A stretch of DNA of 64,000 nucleotides from Yinghuangia sp045039925 (lineage in GTDB: Bacteria; Actinomycetota; Actinomycetes; Streptomycetales; Streptomycetaceae), in assembly GCA_045039925.1 (NCBI GenBank), contig CP108400.1, positions 744,001 to 808,000 of the forward strand. The letters run 5' to 3'. Position numbers and translations under genes: made by a program. Position 1 is the stretch's first letter, and each line of letters starts with the position of its first letter. Positions 35,196-42,854 of this stretch are shown here, in pieces. The notes under the pieces were generated by a model that did no database searches, had not been told where the DNA came from, and worked only from the letters and a program-made list of their open reading frames with translations.

Positions 35196-35927
35196 ATGCA
35201 CGAGCCGCGACAGGCAAGGCAGTTCGGTTACGAGGTATCGCCACGACCCGCGATCGCCACCGAAGGCGGACGTCAGTTCGCGGCGGCGCTGCGCGCCCAG
35301 CCTGCCCTCCTCCACCGGGCCGCCAAGCGGGAGGGCCTGTGGAGCAGTTCGATCGCCGTCACTGCGTACCTGATCATTCTCGTGACCCTCACCCCTCCGC
35401 CGCACGTCGCGATCCCCCTCGGGGTGGTGCCGCTGGGCGCCTTGGCAGCCGCCGCCGGCGGGCGACGCAGGGTGGCCCGGTCCACGGCCTGGACCGAACC
35501 GGCGGCCAAGGTTCTCGACGAGCATCCGTGGCAGGTGTGGCCCTGCCGAGTGGAGCAGGCCGCCTCCGAGGGGGAGATCCAGCCCAGGTTCGTCTTCACC
35601 TCGTCCAAGCGCGCGGACTCGCGGGCGTTCGACGAAACAGTGGTTGCCCACGTGCTGCTGCTGGCGCCGGACGGATCGGTGGCGCGTACCTACGTTTCAC
35701 GCGTGCGCAACGATGTGTGGCGGGGTGTCACCGACGGCCTGGGGGCGCTGTGGATTTGCGGAGACCTGCGCTTCGACGTCGTGATCGCGACGCCCGCCGC
35801 GCAGGACTGCTGGATCGGCACCCCGATTCCGCAACCCTCCCGACAGCCCGCACGCGAGGACCCCGACTACATCGGCTCCATCGCCCGCGAGGCCGGAGGC
35901 TGGGCTCTCGGCCATTGGCAGGGCTGA
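35196..35927 (+). CDS. Membrane protein of unknown function
   Basis: A 243-residue protein. The N-terminus is basic and cytosolic. A two-segment membrane hairpin lies at ~50-90 (SSSIAVTAYLIILVTLTPPPHVAIPLGVVPLGALAAAAGG), followed by a soluble beta-rich domain (ETVVAHVLLLAPDGSVARTYVSRVRNDVWRGVTDGLGALWICGDLRFDVVIATP). The topology resembles small streptomycete membrane proteins around plasmid or conjugative functions, but I recognise no family. ATG 35196 follows GGGGGAC. No operon partner was seen. Confidence 0.7.
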   Translation: MHEPRQARQFGYEVSPRPAIATEGGRQFAAALRAQPALLHRAAKREGLWSSSIAVTAYLIILVTLTPPPHVAIPLGVVPLGALAAAAGGRRRVARSTAWTEPAAKVLDEHPWQVWPCRVEQAASEGEIQPRFVFTSSKRADSRAFDETVVAHVLLLAPDGSVARTYVSRVRNDVWRGVTDGLGALWICGDLRFDVVIATPAAQDCWIGTPIPQPSRQPAREDPDYIGSIAREAGGWALGHWQG

Positions 35928-36062
35928 CCAGCCCTGCGGCCAGAGGCCGCCCGGTACTTGACCACGGGGCGGAACGCGAGAATCTTCGCCGTTCCGGCCC
36001 GTCCGTCGCCGTTGCGTCTCACTCAATACAACGAACAACAGCCCCGCAGGGTTGAGTCGCGC

Positions 36063-36293
36063 TTATCGGGGAGGCCGTCCGCGGCCATGGCATACCCAGC
36101 CGAAGCCGCCGGCGAGGCGGATTTGTTCACCGTTCGGCCGCTCGACGACGAGCTCGTCCGTCATCCGCAGCCGGTCGTGCGCGCGCAGAAATGTCGGCGT
36201 GTCCAGGGTCCAGACCCGGCCCTCGTCGTCCTGAAGGGCGTCGACCAGGACCATGCGCCCGAGCGGCGCGCTTCCGTCGGCGGAGAATCTCAT
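36063..36293 (-). CDS. Small protein of unknown function
   Basis: A 76-residue frame with strong coding bias on the minus strand: LGRMVLVDALQDDEGRVWTLDTPTFLRAHDRLRMTDELVVERPNGEQIRLAGGFGWVCHGRGRPPR. Read in order this looks like a small beta-rich domain. ATG 36293 lacks a clear ribosome binding site. There is no signal peptide and no recognised family. It is downstream of the ACP-GNAT gene on the same strand but separated from it by a strong terminator hairpin (36365-36394). Confidence 0.5.
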   Translation of the reverse strand: MRFSADGSAPLGRMVLVDALQDDEGRVWTLDTPTFLRAHDRLRMTDELVVERPNGEQIRLAGGFGWVCHGRGRPPR

Positions 36294-36364
36294 AGCGGAA
36301 AGGTGACATGAACTGGCGGATTATGCACACCATTTGGCAGGGCGGGGGCGGGGGCGGGAGGAGG

Positions 36365-36394
36365 CGGCCGGGCGCCGCTTCCGCGGAGCCCGGC
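36365..36394 (-). terminator. Hairpin terminator after the ACP-GNAT gene
   Basis: GGCCGGGC pairs with GCCCGGCC. A 1x1 mismatch and then CCGC/GCGG close on a TTCC loop. It lies 65 bp beyond the stop of the gene at 36459. Confidence 0.75.
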
Positions 36395-36458
36395 CCCTTG
36401 CGGGTCAGGCGAGGTTCGTCCGTACGAACTGTGGCTCTCCTCGCCACCGCAGCTGCAT

Positions 36459-37277
36459 TCAGCCGTGGTCCAGGTCCGGCAGCCCTACGTGGCGTCGGTA
36501 GACCGCGAGGGTGTAGTGGTCCCACCAGCGTCCGGCGTAGTAGTCGTGGCCGCGCAGGCGGCCTTCGACGTCGAACCACACGCCCTCGCCGGAGCTGATC
36601 TGCGGGTGGTTGAAGCCCGGAACCTCCATGTAGAGCTTGCGGAACGACCACGTCGTGAAGACGTACCGCACGAAGCACCGCACCGCGTCCACCGACCGGC
36701 CGTCGCCGATGTGCTCGGGGCCGAACACCGCGCCGAGGTACGCGTACCCCTGCCCCGGGTCCGGGTTGTAGCAGACCACGTGGCCGGCCGGCATCTCCGT
36801 GTGCAGGTCGATCGCGACGAGTTGGGCCAACGACCCCTGCCAGAAGGTCGATTCGAACGTCGGGAAGTCCGGGACCGCACCGCGAAACCGCCAGCGGTAG
36901 CCGACATCGGAGGAGATCGCCAACTGGTAGAGGTACTGCAGCACTTCGGGGTTGATCGGTTCCAGTTGGAAGAACCGGCTGCGCAGTATCCCGCCGGACC
37001 CGTTCGCGTGCGGCTCGGACGGCGGCGCGGCCTCGGCGCCGTTCGCCGCCGCGCCCGCGGCGACGTACAGGTCGCGCAAGGTGCCGGTCGTCGGCGCCGC
37101 GGCCAGTGCCTCCAACTCCAGTGCCACGCCGCGCTCGGCGAGCCAGTCCAGGACGTCGAGGCGTTCCAGCGAGTCCAGGCTGTCCAGGCGGGTGGCGGGG
37201 TCCCGGAACTCCTCGCGGCCTATTTGCTCCGCGAGTTCCTCCAGGAACCCGACCCCGGCGTCCTCCAGCGTCGACAT
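36459..37277 (-). CDS. Acyl-carrier-like domain fused to a GNAT acetyltransferase domain
   Basis: A 272-residue protein. Residues ~10-75 read as a carrier protein: FLEELAEQIGREEFRDPATRLDSLDSLERLDVLDWLAERGVAL has the DSL phosphopantetheine-serine motif (LDSLDSLERL) and the second helix, followed by TGTLRDLYVAAG. After an Ala/Gly/Pro linker (~78-95), a GNAT domain begins at LRSRFFQLEPINPEVLQYLYQLAI, continues with GHVVCYNPDPGQGYAYLGAVFG and ends with KLYMEVPGFN and GRWWDHYTLAVYRRHVGL. A transferase that carries its own carrier domain suggests transfer of a tethered acyl or aminoacyl group. No ketosynthase or adenylation enzyme is nearby. Start ATG 37277 follows GAGG. Confidence 0.7.
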   Translation of the reverse strand: MSTLEDAGVGFLEELAEQIGREEFRDPATRLDSLDSLERLDVLDWLAERGVALELEALAAAPTTGTLRDLYVAAGAAANGAEAAPPSEPHANGSGGILRSRFFQLEPINPEVLQYLYQLAISSDVGYRWRFRGAVPDFPTFESTFWQGSLAQLVAIDLHTEMPAGHVVCYNPDPGQGYAYLGAVFGPEHIGDGRSVDAVRCFVRYVFTTWSFRKLYMEVPGFNHPQISSGEGVWFDVEGRLRGHDYYAGRWWDHYTLAVYRRHVGLPDLDHG

Positions 37278-37320
37278 CAGTCCTCAGCTCCTGTCCGGGG
37301 CATGCTGGTCGATCCGGGTC

Positions 37321-37752
37321 TCACGTGGGCACTGTCACGCGCATCTGGAGCGGCGGGAACGGGCCTATGAAGGCGATCACTTCGGCGAAGAGCGCGCTCG
37401 GGGCGAACCGCGTGACGCAGAACCCGTCGAACTGCACCCGGCCGCGCGGGTCGGTGAGCCGCCACGCGAACCGCGCGTATTCGTGCACGACGTCGACACC
37501 TGACGACAGGACCATGCGGCGGCCTGACTGGACGCGCCGCAGGAAGTCGACGTGCGTGGCCATCGCCGCGACGCCCTCGGCGCGTGCCAGGGGGTCCGCG
37601 TACAGCACCTGATCGACGCACAACTCCCTTAATCGAGACCCGACTTCGGCAGACGTCTGTACGGAGAAGGTGCGCAGCAGGCGATTGACGCGCACCACCG
37701 CGTCCTGCGGCGCGTGCCGCTCGGCGCGCGGTGGTGCGACTCCCGACGACAT
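37321..37752 (-). CDS. SnoaL/NTF2-like protein
   Basis: A 143-residue protein with the cone-shaped NTF2/SnoaL pattern: VRVNRLLRTFSVQTSAEVGSRLRELCVDQVLYADPLARAEGVAAMATHVDFLRRV forms the three-helix lid, followed by strands HEYARFAWRLTDPRGRVQFDGFCVTRFAPSALFAEVIAFIGPF. These folds bind small hydrophobic molecules and act as cyclases, isomerases or ligand carriers. The gene lies between the secreted DUF2690 gene and the ACP-GNAT fusion, with gaps of 16 and 43 bp, so the three are probably one transcript. Start ATG 37752; a later start at VRVNRLL is possible. Confidence 0.75.
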   Translation of the reverse strand: MSSGVAPPRAERHAPQDAVVRVNRLLRTFSVQTSAEVGSRLRELCVDQVLYADPLARAEGVAAMATHVDFLRRVQSGRRMVLSSGVDVVHEYARFAWRLTDPRGRVQFDGFCVTRFAPSALFAEVIAFIGPFPPLQMRVTVPT

Positions 37753-37768
37753 GTCGGTGTGCCCCGGC

Positions 37769-38245
37769 TCAGTAACTGCCGGTCTGCCCGTAGTAGGTCC
37801 AGGCCCCGTTGTCGTAGTGCCCGTTCGCGTAGGACGTGACGTTCGCGTCGTTCACCTGCTTCGTGTAGCAGGAGGACTGCCCGGGCTGGATGTGGCAGGT
37901 CATTTCCTTGCCGTCGCTGTTGCGGTGCACGGTCGCGCTGCCGCAGTAGTCCACGCCGGGCTGACACCCGGGGGCGCTCGTGGCGATCTTGGCCCACGTC
38001 GTACGGCAGGCCGAGCTGTAGTACAGGTACACGGCGCCGCTCTGGCCGACGGGCGAACTGAGCGCGGCGGAGCGCTTCACGGACCCGGTGTCGGCGCACC
38101 GGACGCCGTTGACGTAGCTGCCCGGGTCGGTGCCGTCGTACGGTGCGTCGTACGCCTGTGCCGGCAGCGCGCCCAGCCCCACCTGCGCTCCGAAGAGCGC
38201 GCCGCTGGTACCCGCGATCGTCGCCGCTGATCTCTTGATCCGCAT
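37769..38245 (-). CDS. Secreted DUF2690 protein
   Basis: A 158-residue exported protein. The signal peptide is MRIKRSAATIAGTSGALFGAQVGLGALPAQA-Y. The mature part has the DUF2690 core (SYVNGVRCADTGSVKRSAALSSPVGQSGAVYLYYSSACRTTWAKI), in which two Cys and the W near the end are the conserved positions. A C-terminal extension holds four further Cys (PGCQPGVDYC, MTCHI, SSCYTKQ) likely forming disulfides. DUF2690 is common in streptomycete secreted and XRE-linked proteins, and its function is unknown. Start ATG 38245; first gene of the three-gene minus-strand unit. Confidence 0.85.
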   Translation of the reverse strand: MRIKRSAATIAGTSGALFGAQVGLGALPAQAYDAPYDGTDPGSYVNGVRCADTGSVKRSAALSSPVGQSGAVYLYYSSACRTTWAKIATSAPGCQPGVDYCGSATVHRNSDGKEMTCHIQPGQSSCYTKQVNDANVTSYANGHYDNGAWTYYGQTGSY

Positions 38246-38412
38246 TGTTCGCTACCTCCGTGACAGACATGCAGAGTCGTGCCGGACGGGGCCGAGCGAT
38301 TCCATCGGCGAACGCTAACGGAAGCCGGGCATCCGGCAGCAGACGCGGATCCATGCCGTTTCGGTATGCCGAATTCTCTTGAACTTGCGGGACACCGGGC
38401 GGAGTTGGTGCT

Positions 38413-38517
38413 TCAGGCTCCGGCGTGGAGGTACGCGGCCCAGAGGCCGGGGACCACCTGGCAGCGGTCGCGGAGGTCGCGGACGGTGTGGTGCAGGGCG
38501 TCCGCGCCGCGGTCCAT
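38413..38517 (-). CDS. Possible short CDS or gene remnant
   Basis: A 34-residue minus-strand frame (MDRGADALHHTVRDLRDRCQVV to LWAAYLHAGA) in which almost every codon ends in G or C. It sits in the 469-bp spacer between divergent genes. The bias suggests coding sequence, but no start signal is obvious and upstream sequence in the frame looks non-coding, so a gene remnant is as likely as a small gene. Confidence 0.3.
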   Translation of the reverse strand: MDRGADALHHTVRDLRDRCQVVPGLWAAYLHAGA

Positions 38518-38714
38518 TTCCGAGTGGGGGTCGGGCCGTTCGCCACTTGTCACCCGGCCGCGGCTACGCCATTCGGGTGCACTTGCGGCGGTGCGCGTCC
38601 TTCCGCGTGTCGGCAACGCTACGGTTGCCGCAGACGTCTGGTCCGGTCGCGATCCCTCGAAGCGCATCGAAGCTTTGGCTCCGCCAACTCCCACACTCCG
38701 GCAAGGAGTCGGTC
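38518..38714. other. Upstream region of the 962-residue protein gene
   Basis: About 200 bp with no supported gene. It contains the presumed promoter for the gene at 38715; no clear -35/-10 pair or repeat stands out. Confidence 0.4.
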
Positions 38715-41603
38715 ATGGACGATCTCTTCCGCTTTCTTCTCCTTCGGCCCGCAAATCTGCCGGCCCCCACCGAACTCGACGTGCTGTATCCGGACTTCCT
38801 CGGCTCGGGGTCAGGGCATCAGCTCGACGGGGCGGCGTCCACGACCGATCCGCGTGAGGAGGCCGCGGAGTACCTGGAGACCGGCGATCCGCTGCGCGGT
38901 GTCGACGACCTCTCCATCGCCACGACCGCGCTCGCGGTGCACGCGGCACTCGCCGCGGGCCCGATCCCCCTCGCGGACCTGCGGACCGTGGTGGCCACGA
39001 CGACCGCGACCTCGATCGAAAACCTGGTGGCCGCCGCGGGGTTCGACCTGGACCGCAGTCGGCTGGCGAACACCCTGGTCGCCGTCAAGTTGGTGTCGGG
39101 CGTGCCCGGCATCGACGCACGCGGCCTCGGTGTCGCGGCGCAGGCGTACGACGCCCTGAGCCGCGCCGCGGACGGCGCCGATCCGGTCCCGCTGCGTCCG
39201 CTCGTCCTGCCCGAGGGCCTGGAGGGTGGCGGCTCCGGCGGAAGTGCAGGCAATGGCAGGGGACTTGCCGCGCGCGGCAGCGCCCCTGCGGTGGCTTCCG
39301 CCGTGGCCGCCGACCCCGCGGCGCAGGCACGCGACGCGGAGGCCGCCGAAGCGCAGGCCGCCGTACGCCGGATCGACGACGCGCTCACCGCGCTCGGGCG
39401 CCTCCCGGCCGCGAGCTTCGCACCCACGACAGCGCGCCGCCAGGAACACGAGGCCGCGCGGAGTACGGCGACCTCGGACGCCGGGGACGCCTCGGACGAC
39501 GGCGAGCCGCCCGCCACACCCCTGTCCACCTCCGCCGTCTACGTCGAACAGCCCTGGCTGCTCTCCCCCGAGACGGTCGACGCGCTCGACGCCTCGGTGC
39601 GCGAGACCGTCGAAGGCATCGGCGTCAACCTGCGCGTGACCGGCCTGCCCGCCGCCGTCAACGCCCTGCACGACGCCCGCGTCAAAGCGATGACGGTGCT
39701 GGACGGGCACGAACTCCGTTCCCCGGCCGCGGTCGCCAGGATCGGCAACCAGCTGATCGCGGAGGGCGACCCGGGGCACGTCGGCGAACCCGGCGCCCCG
39801 ATGCCGGTCGGCCACGGCAACATCAAGCCCGTCGGCATCGGCGACCTCCTCCTCGTCAAGCAGCACGTACTGCGCTACGAGGGCGGCGAGTTGGCGCATG
39901 TGGAGAACGTCCTCAAGTCCGAGCGTATGAGCCGCGACACCCGCCGCCTGGAGCGCACCGAGACCTCGATCCTGACGGAGAACGAGACCACCAAGGAGGA
40001 GGAGCGCGACACGCAGACCACCGACCGCTTCTCCCTCAAGCGCGAGACCTCCGAAACGCTCAAGCGCGAAACGGAGTTCAAGGCGGGCATCTCCGTCGAG
40101 GCCAAGTACGGCCCGTTCATCGAGGTGAAGGCGAACGCCGACTTCGGCACGAAGGCCTCCAGCGAGGAAACCGCCCGACAGGCCTCCGAGTTCAGCAAGG
40201 ACGTCGTGAGCCGGTCGGTCAGCAAGGTGGTCGAGCGCGTCCTGGAGCGGCGTACCGTCACCACGCTCAGCGAGTTCGAGGAGAAGTACTCGCACGGGTT
40301 CGACAACACCGCCGGCGCCGGCAACATCAGCGGCGTCTACCAGTGGGTCGACAAGGTCCTCCAGGCGCAGGTCTACAACTACGGCAAGCGCATGCTGTTC
40401 GACGTCACGCTGCCCGAGCCCTCCACCGCGTTCATCGTCGCGCAGCTGCGCGGCCACGCGGAGGGCCAGACCCTGGTCAAGCCGCTGCCGTTCACCGAGA
40501 CCGCGGACGGGATCACGGAGACCAACTACGCGAGGCTCGCGCACCGTTACAACGTCACCGGCGTCGAGGCGCCGCCGCCGCCGGTCAAGACGATCAGCAA
40601 GGGCGTCGACGTCCTGTCGCCGCAGGACCCGTACGAGAGCTCGAAGTCCCAGGACTTCGTCATCGAGGACGGCTACGAGGCGCAGTACGCCCTCTTGCAG
40701 CGCAGCGCCGAAACGTACGACAACGCGATCTGGATCCTGGTCATCGGCCGCCACTACCTCGACGGCCTGGGCGTCGACGGCTACCGGGACATGTCCGGCG
40801 AGGTGGGGTCGACCGCGTTCTCCTCGCTGACCTACCATGTCCGCGGCTTCGCCATGACCATCGAGATCTTCTGCCGGCGCACCGAACGGGCCTACCGGGC
40901 CTGGCAGCTCAAGACCCACGCGGCGATCACGACCGGCTACCTCGCCAAGGTCCAGGCGTACGAGAGCGCGCTCGCCGAGGCCGCCGCCGAGGCGGGTGTC
41001 GTCATCTCCGGCCGCAACCCGCTGTGGAACCAGCGGCTCGTCAGCACCGAAATGCGCAAGCAGTGCCTGACGTTGCTCACCGCGCAGCAGTTCGACGCGT
41101 TCGGTGCGCTGGAGAACTCGACCGAGGGCTACCCGCAGCCGAACCTCGAGCGCAGCGGGGAGCAGATGCCGTACGTCCGGTTCTTCGAGCAGGCCTTCGA
41201 GTGGGAGCACCTGGCGTACTTCTTCTATCCCTACTTCTGGGGCTGGAAGCCCGGGTGGCGCAACCGCATGCTGCTGGACGACGTCGACCCGCAGTTCTCC
41301 GACTTCCTGCGCGCCGGAGCCGCCCGCGCCGTCTTCCCGGTACGCCCCGGCTTCGAGGCCGCGGTCGTGCACTACCTGGAGACGGGCGAGATCTGGAACG
41401 GCGGGCCGCCACCGGACATCACGGGTTCGACGTACGTCCCGATCGTCAAGGAGATCCAGGAGTCCCAGGGCGCGCCGGGTAACGAAGTCCCGCAAGGCGA
41501 GCCGTGGTTGGTCCGTCTGCCGACGACACTCGCGAAGCTGCGCCCGGACGACAAGCTGCCCAAGTGGAAGAAGGTCGGCAAGGACTGGCAGCCGGACGAG
41601 TGA
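38715..41603 (+). CDS. Large protein of unknown function (962 residues)
   Basis: Not recognised. The start at ATG 38715 has AAGGAG 6 nt upstream. Residues 1-~230 are helical and Ala-rich after an initial MDDLFRFLLLRPANLP. A spacer of Gly/Ser and Ala/Glu follows. From ~390 to ~470 a highly charged coiled segment runs (HVENVLKSERMSRDTRRLER, then TENETTKEEERDTQTTDRFS), leading into beta-like GISVEAKYGPFIEVKANADF and SKVVERVLERRTVTTLSEFEEKYSHGFDNT (~530). The C-terminal third is aromatic (FFEQAFEWEHLAYFFYPYFWGWKPGW, ~830). It has no signal peptide, membrane span or enzyme motif. It looks like a structural protein. It is followed by another unknown gene 61 bp downstream, probably in the same operon. 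Confidence 0.85.
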   Translation: MDDLFRFLLLRPANLPAPTELDVLYPDFLGSGSGHQLDGAASTTDPREEAAEYLETGDPLRGVDDLSIATTALAVHAALAAGPIPLADLRTVVATTTATSIENLVAAAGFDLDRSRLANTLVAVKLVSGVPGIDARGLGVAAQAYDALSRAADGADPVPLRPLVLPEGLEGGGSGGSAGNGRGLAARGSAPAVASAVAADPAAQARDAEAAEAQAAVRRIDDALTALGRLPAASFAPTTARRQEHEAARSTATSDAGDASDDGEPPATPLSTSAVYVEQPWLLSPETVDALDASVRETVEGIGVNLRVTGLPAAVNALHDARVKAMTVLDGHELRSPAAVARIGNQLIAEGDPGHVGEPGAPMPVGHGNIKPVGIGDLLLVKQHVLRYEGGELAHVENVLKSERMSRDTRRLERTETSILTENETTKEEERDTQTTDRFSLKRETSETLKRETEFKAGISVEAKYGPFIEVKANADFGTKASSEETARQASEFSKDVVSRSVSKVVERVLERRTVTTLSEFEEKYSHGFDNTAGAGNISGVYQWVDKVLQAQVYNYGKRMLFDVTLPEPSTAFIVAQLRGHAEGQTLVKPLPFTETADGITETNYARLAHRYNVTGVEAPPPPVKTISKGVDVLSPQDPYESSKSQDFVIEDGYEAQYALLQRSAETYDNAIWILVIGRHYLDGLGVDGYRDMSGEVGSTAFSSLTYHVRGFAMTIEIFCRRTERAYRAWQLKTHAAITTGYLAKVQAYESALAEAAAEAGVVISGRNPLWNQRLVSTEMRKQCLTLLTAQQFDAFGALENSTEGYPQPNLERSGEQMPYVRFFEQAFEWEHLAYFFYPYFWGWKPGWRNRMLLDDVDPQFSDFLRAGAARAVFPVRPGFEAAVVHYLETGEIWNGGPPPDITGSTYVPIVKEIQESQGAPGNEVPQGEPWLVRLPTTLAKLRPDDKLPKWKKVGKDWQPDE

Positions 41604-41631
41604 GCCGCAGGCGGCACTGCCGCGACTACGG

Positions 41632-41658
41632 CGAATACGGCAACGACGGCTGCGAGGA
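41632..41658. repeat. 9-bp imperfect repeats between two unknown genes
   Basis: ACTACGGCG, AATACGGCA and ACGACGGCT lie just after the stop of the 962-residue gene, leading into the GAGGA ribosome binding site of the next gene. They are short and imperfect. Confidence 0.4.
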
Positions 41659-41664
41659 CGGGCC

Positions 41665-42780
41665 ATGAAACAGTTCGTACTGGTCGCGGGGTTCGACTAC
41701 GAGTTCACCGGGGTGGACTTCCGGCAGTTCTGCGAGAACCGCCGCAAGCGCATCATCAGGGACAACAGCGCGCGCGAGGAACTCCGTTTCACCGTCCTCG
41801 ACTTCAAGGCCGGGGAAACCGTCGAGACCACGGTGACCTACCCGGGCGGCGTGAAACAGGAGGCGAGCAAGCAGGTCGCCACGTTCCGGCCGGTGGGCAG
41901 GTCGAGCTACCACACCGTCAGGACCCCGGACGGGACCGACCATGTGCGCTTCAAGCCGGGCCAGTTCGACACGATGTCGATCCTCGACACGTACGCCGCG
42001 GTCGTCGACATCGGGACCACGGCACCCGGCACCCTCGCCGAGCTGAGCGTGTTCAGCCACGCCTGGGCAGGCGGGCCGATCCTGGTCAACAGCGACAACG
42101 ACCGCTCGGTGGTGGTGCCGGCGCGGCCGAACATCGGAGCCGGCGGCGGGACCATCACGGTGGCTCTGGGCTCCACGACGCTACGCGATCCCGACGACCG
42201 CGACCCGCGGGTCGAACTGGACTTCGTGCCGCCGACCATGGAGGCGGACGATCGGGCGTTGTTCGCCAAGGCGTTCGCGAAGAACGCGTTGGTGTGGCTG
42301 TGGGGCTGTCAGGCGACCGAGGCGGTCCACAACGTCCTCAGCCGGCTGGAGCACAGCAAGGACTACCGGATCACCGGCCTCGGCGACGAGGACGTGGTCA
42401 CCCTCACCAACGTGGCGAAGGAGGGGGTCGACTTCATGGAGCAGATCCTGGAGCCGCTGTTGGGGAAGTTCCCCAAGCCGCGCTCGACGGTCACCCTCAA
42501 GTTCAAGTTCGTGAAGTTCTTCGCCTGCGTGGCGAACCGCATGTCCTACGCGGCACACATCGCCGATGTCGCGAAGGTGGAGACCCGCGCCGCACCGATG
42601 GGCGCGGGCTCGAACTACGACACCGGTCCGCTGCCGCTGATGCGTGTCGATCCGGTCTACGCCGCGCACTTCACCTTCTACCGCAACTACCTGAACCGCA
42701 AGTTCGACCCCGACGGACGCCAGTACATGATCTTCACCCCCGGAGAAGGCTGCGTGAAGCCCGCAAAGCCCAAACCCTGA
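41665..42780 (+). CDS. Protein of unknown function (371 residues), partner of the 962-residue protein
   Basis: Not recognised. ATG 41665 has GAGGA with 7-nt spacing. The N-terminal half is beta-rich (MKQFVLVAGFDYEFTGVDFRQFCENRRKRI; LRFTVLDFKAGETVETTVTYPGG). A glycine-rich GAGGGTITVALGSTTL follows. The second half is helical (DRALFAKAFAKNALVWLWGCQATEAVHNVLSRLEH), ending with an aromatic FTFYRNYLNRKFDPDGRQYMIFTPGEG. It has no signal peptide or membrane segment. It sits between the 962-residue protein and a strong bidirectional terminator, so these two genes form a unit that converges on a metzincin-like protease gene. Function unknown. Confidence 0.85.
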   Translation: MKQFVLVAGFDYEFTGVDFRQFCENRRKRIIRDNSAREELRFTVLDFKAGETVETTVTYPGGVKQEASKQVATFRPVGRSSYHTVRTPDGTDHVRFKPGQFDTMSILDTYAAVVDIGTTAPGTLAELSVFSHAWAGGPILVNSDNDRSVVVPARPNIGAGGGTITVALGSTTLRDPDDRDPRVELDFVPPTMEADDRALFAKAFAKNALVWLWGCQATEAVHNVLSRLEHSKDYRITGLGDEDVVTLTNVAKEGVDFMEQILEPLLGKFPKPRSTVTLKFKFVKFFACVANRMSYAAHIADVAKVETRAAPMGAGSNYDTGPLPLMRVDPVYAAHFTFYRNYLNRKFDPDGRQYMIFTPGEGCVKPAKPKP

Positions 42781-42794
42781 GGACACAACCGGCC

Positions 42795-42826
42795 GTCCCC
42801 CTGAACTCCTCGCCGTTCAGGGGGAC
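42795..42826. terminator. Bidirectional hairpin terminator
   Basis: GTCCCCCTGAAC (42795-42806), loop of 8, GTTCAGGGGGAC (42815-42826): a perfect 12-bp stem between the convergent genes ending at 42780 and 42855. Confidence 0.9.
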
Positions 42827-42854
42827 AGTCACGGTGAACCGCGGGCGGCGTGCG

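Noticed and set aside
35958..36311. Plus-strand frame over the small minus-strand CDS at 36063-36293
   Set aside because: Third-position G/C bias favours the minus strand, and the plus-strand product is compositionally random.
38379..38714. Upstream in-frame extension of the 962-residue protein
   Set aside because: The extension is Arg/Gly-rich and not coding-like, while ATG 38715 has AAGGAG at ideal spacing.
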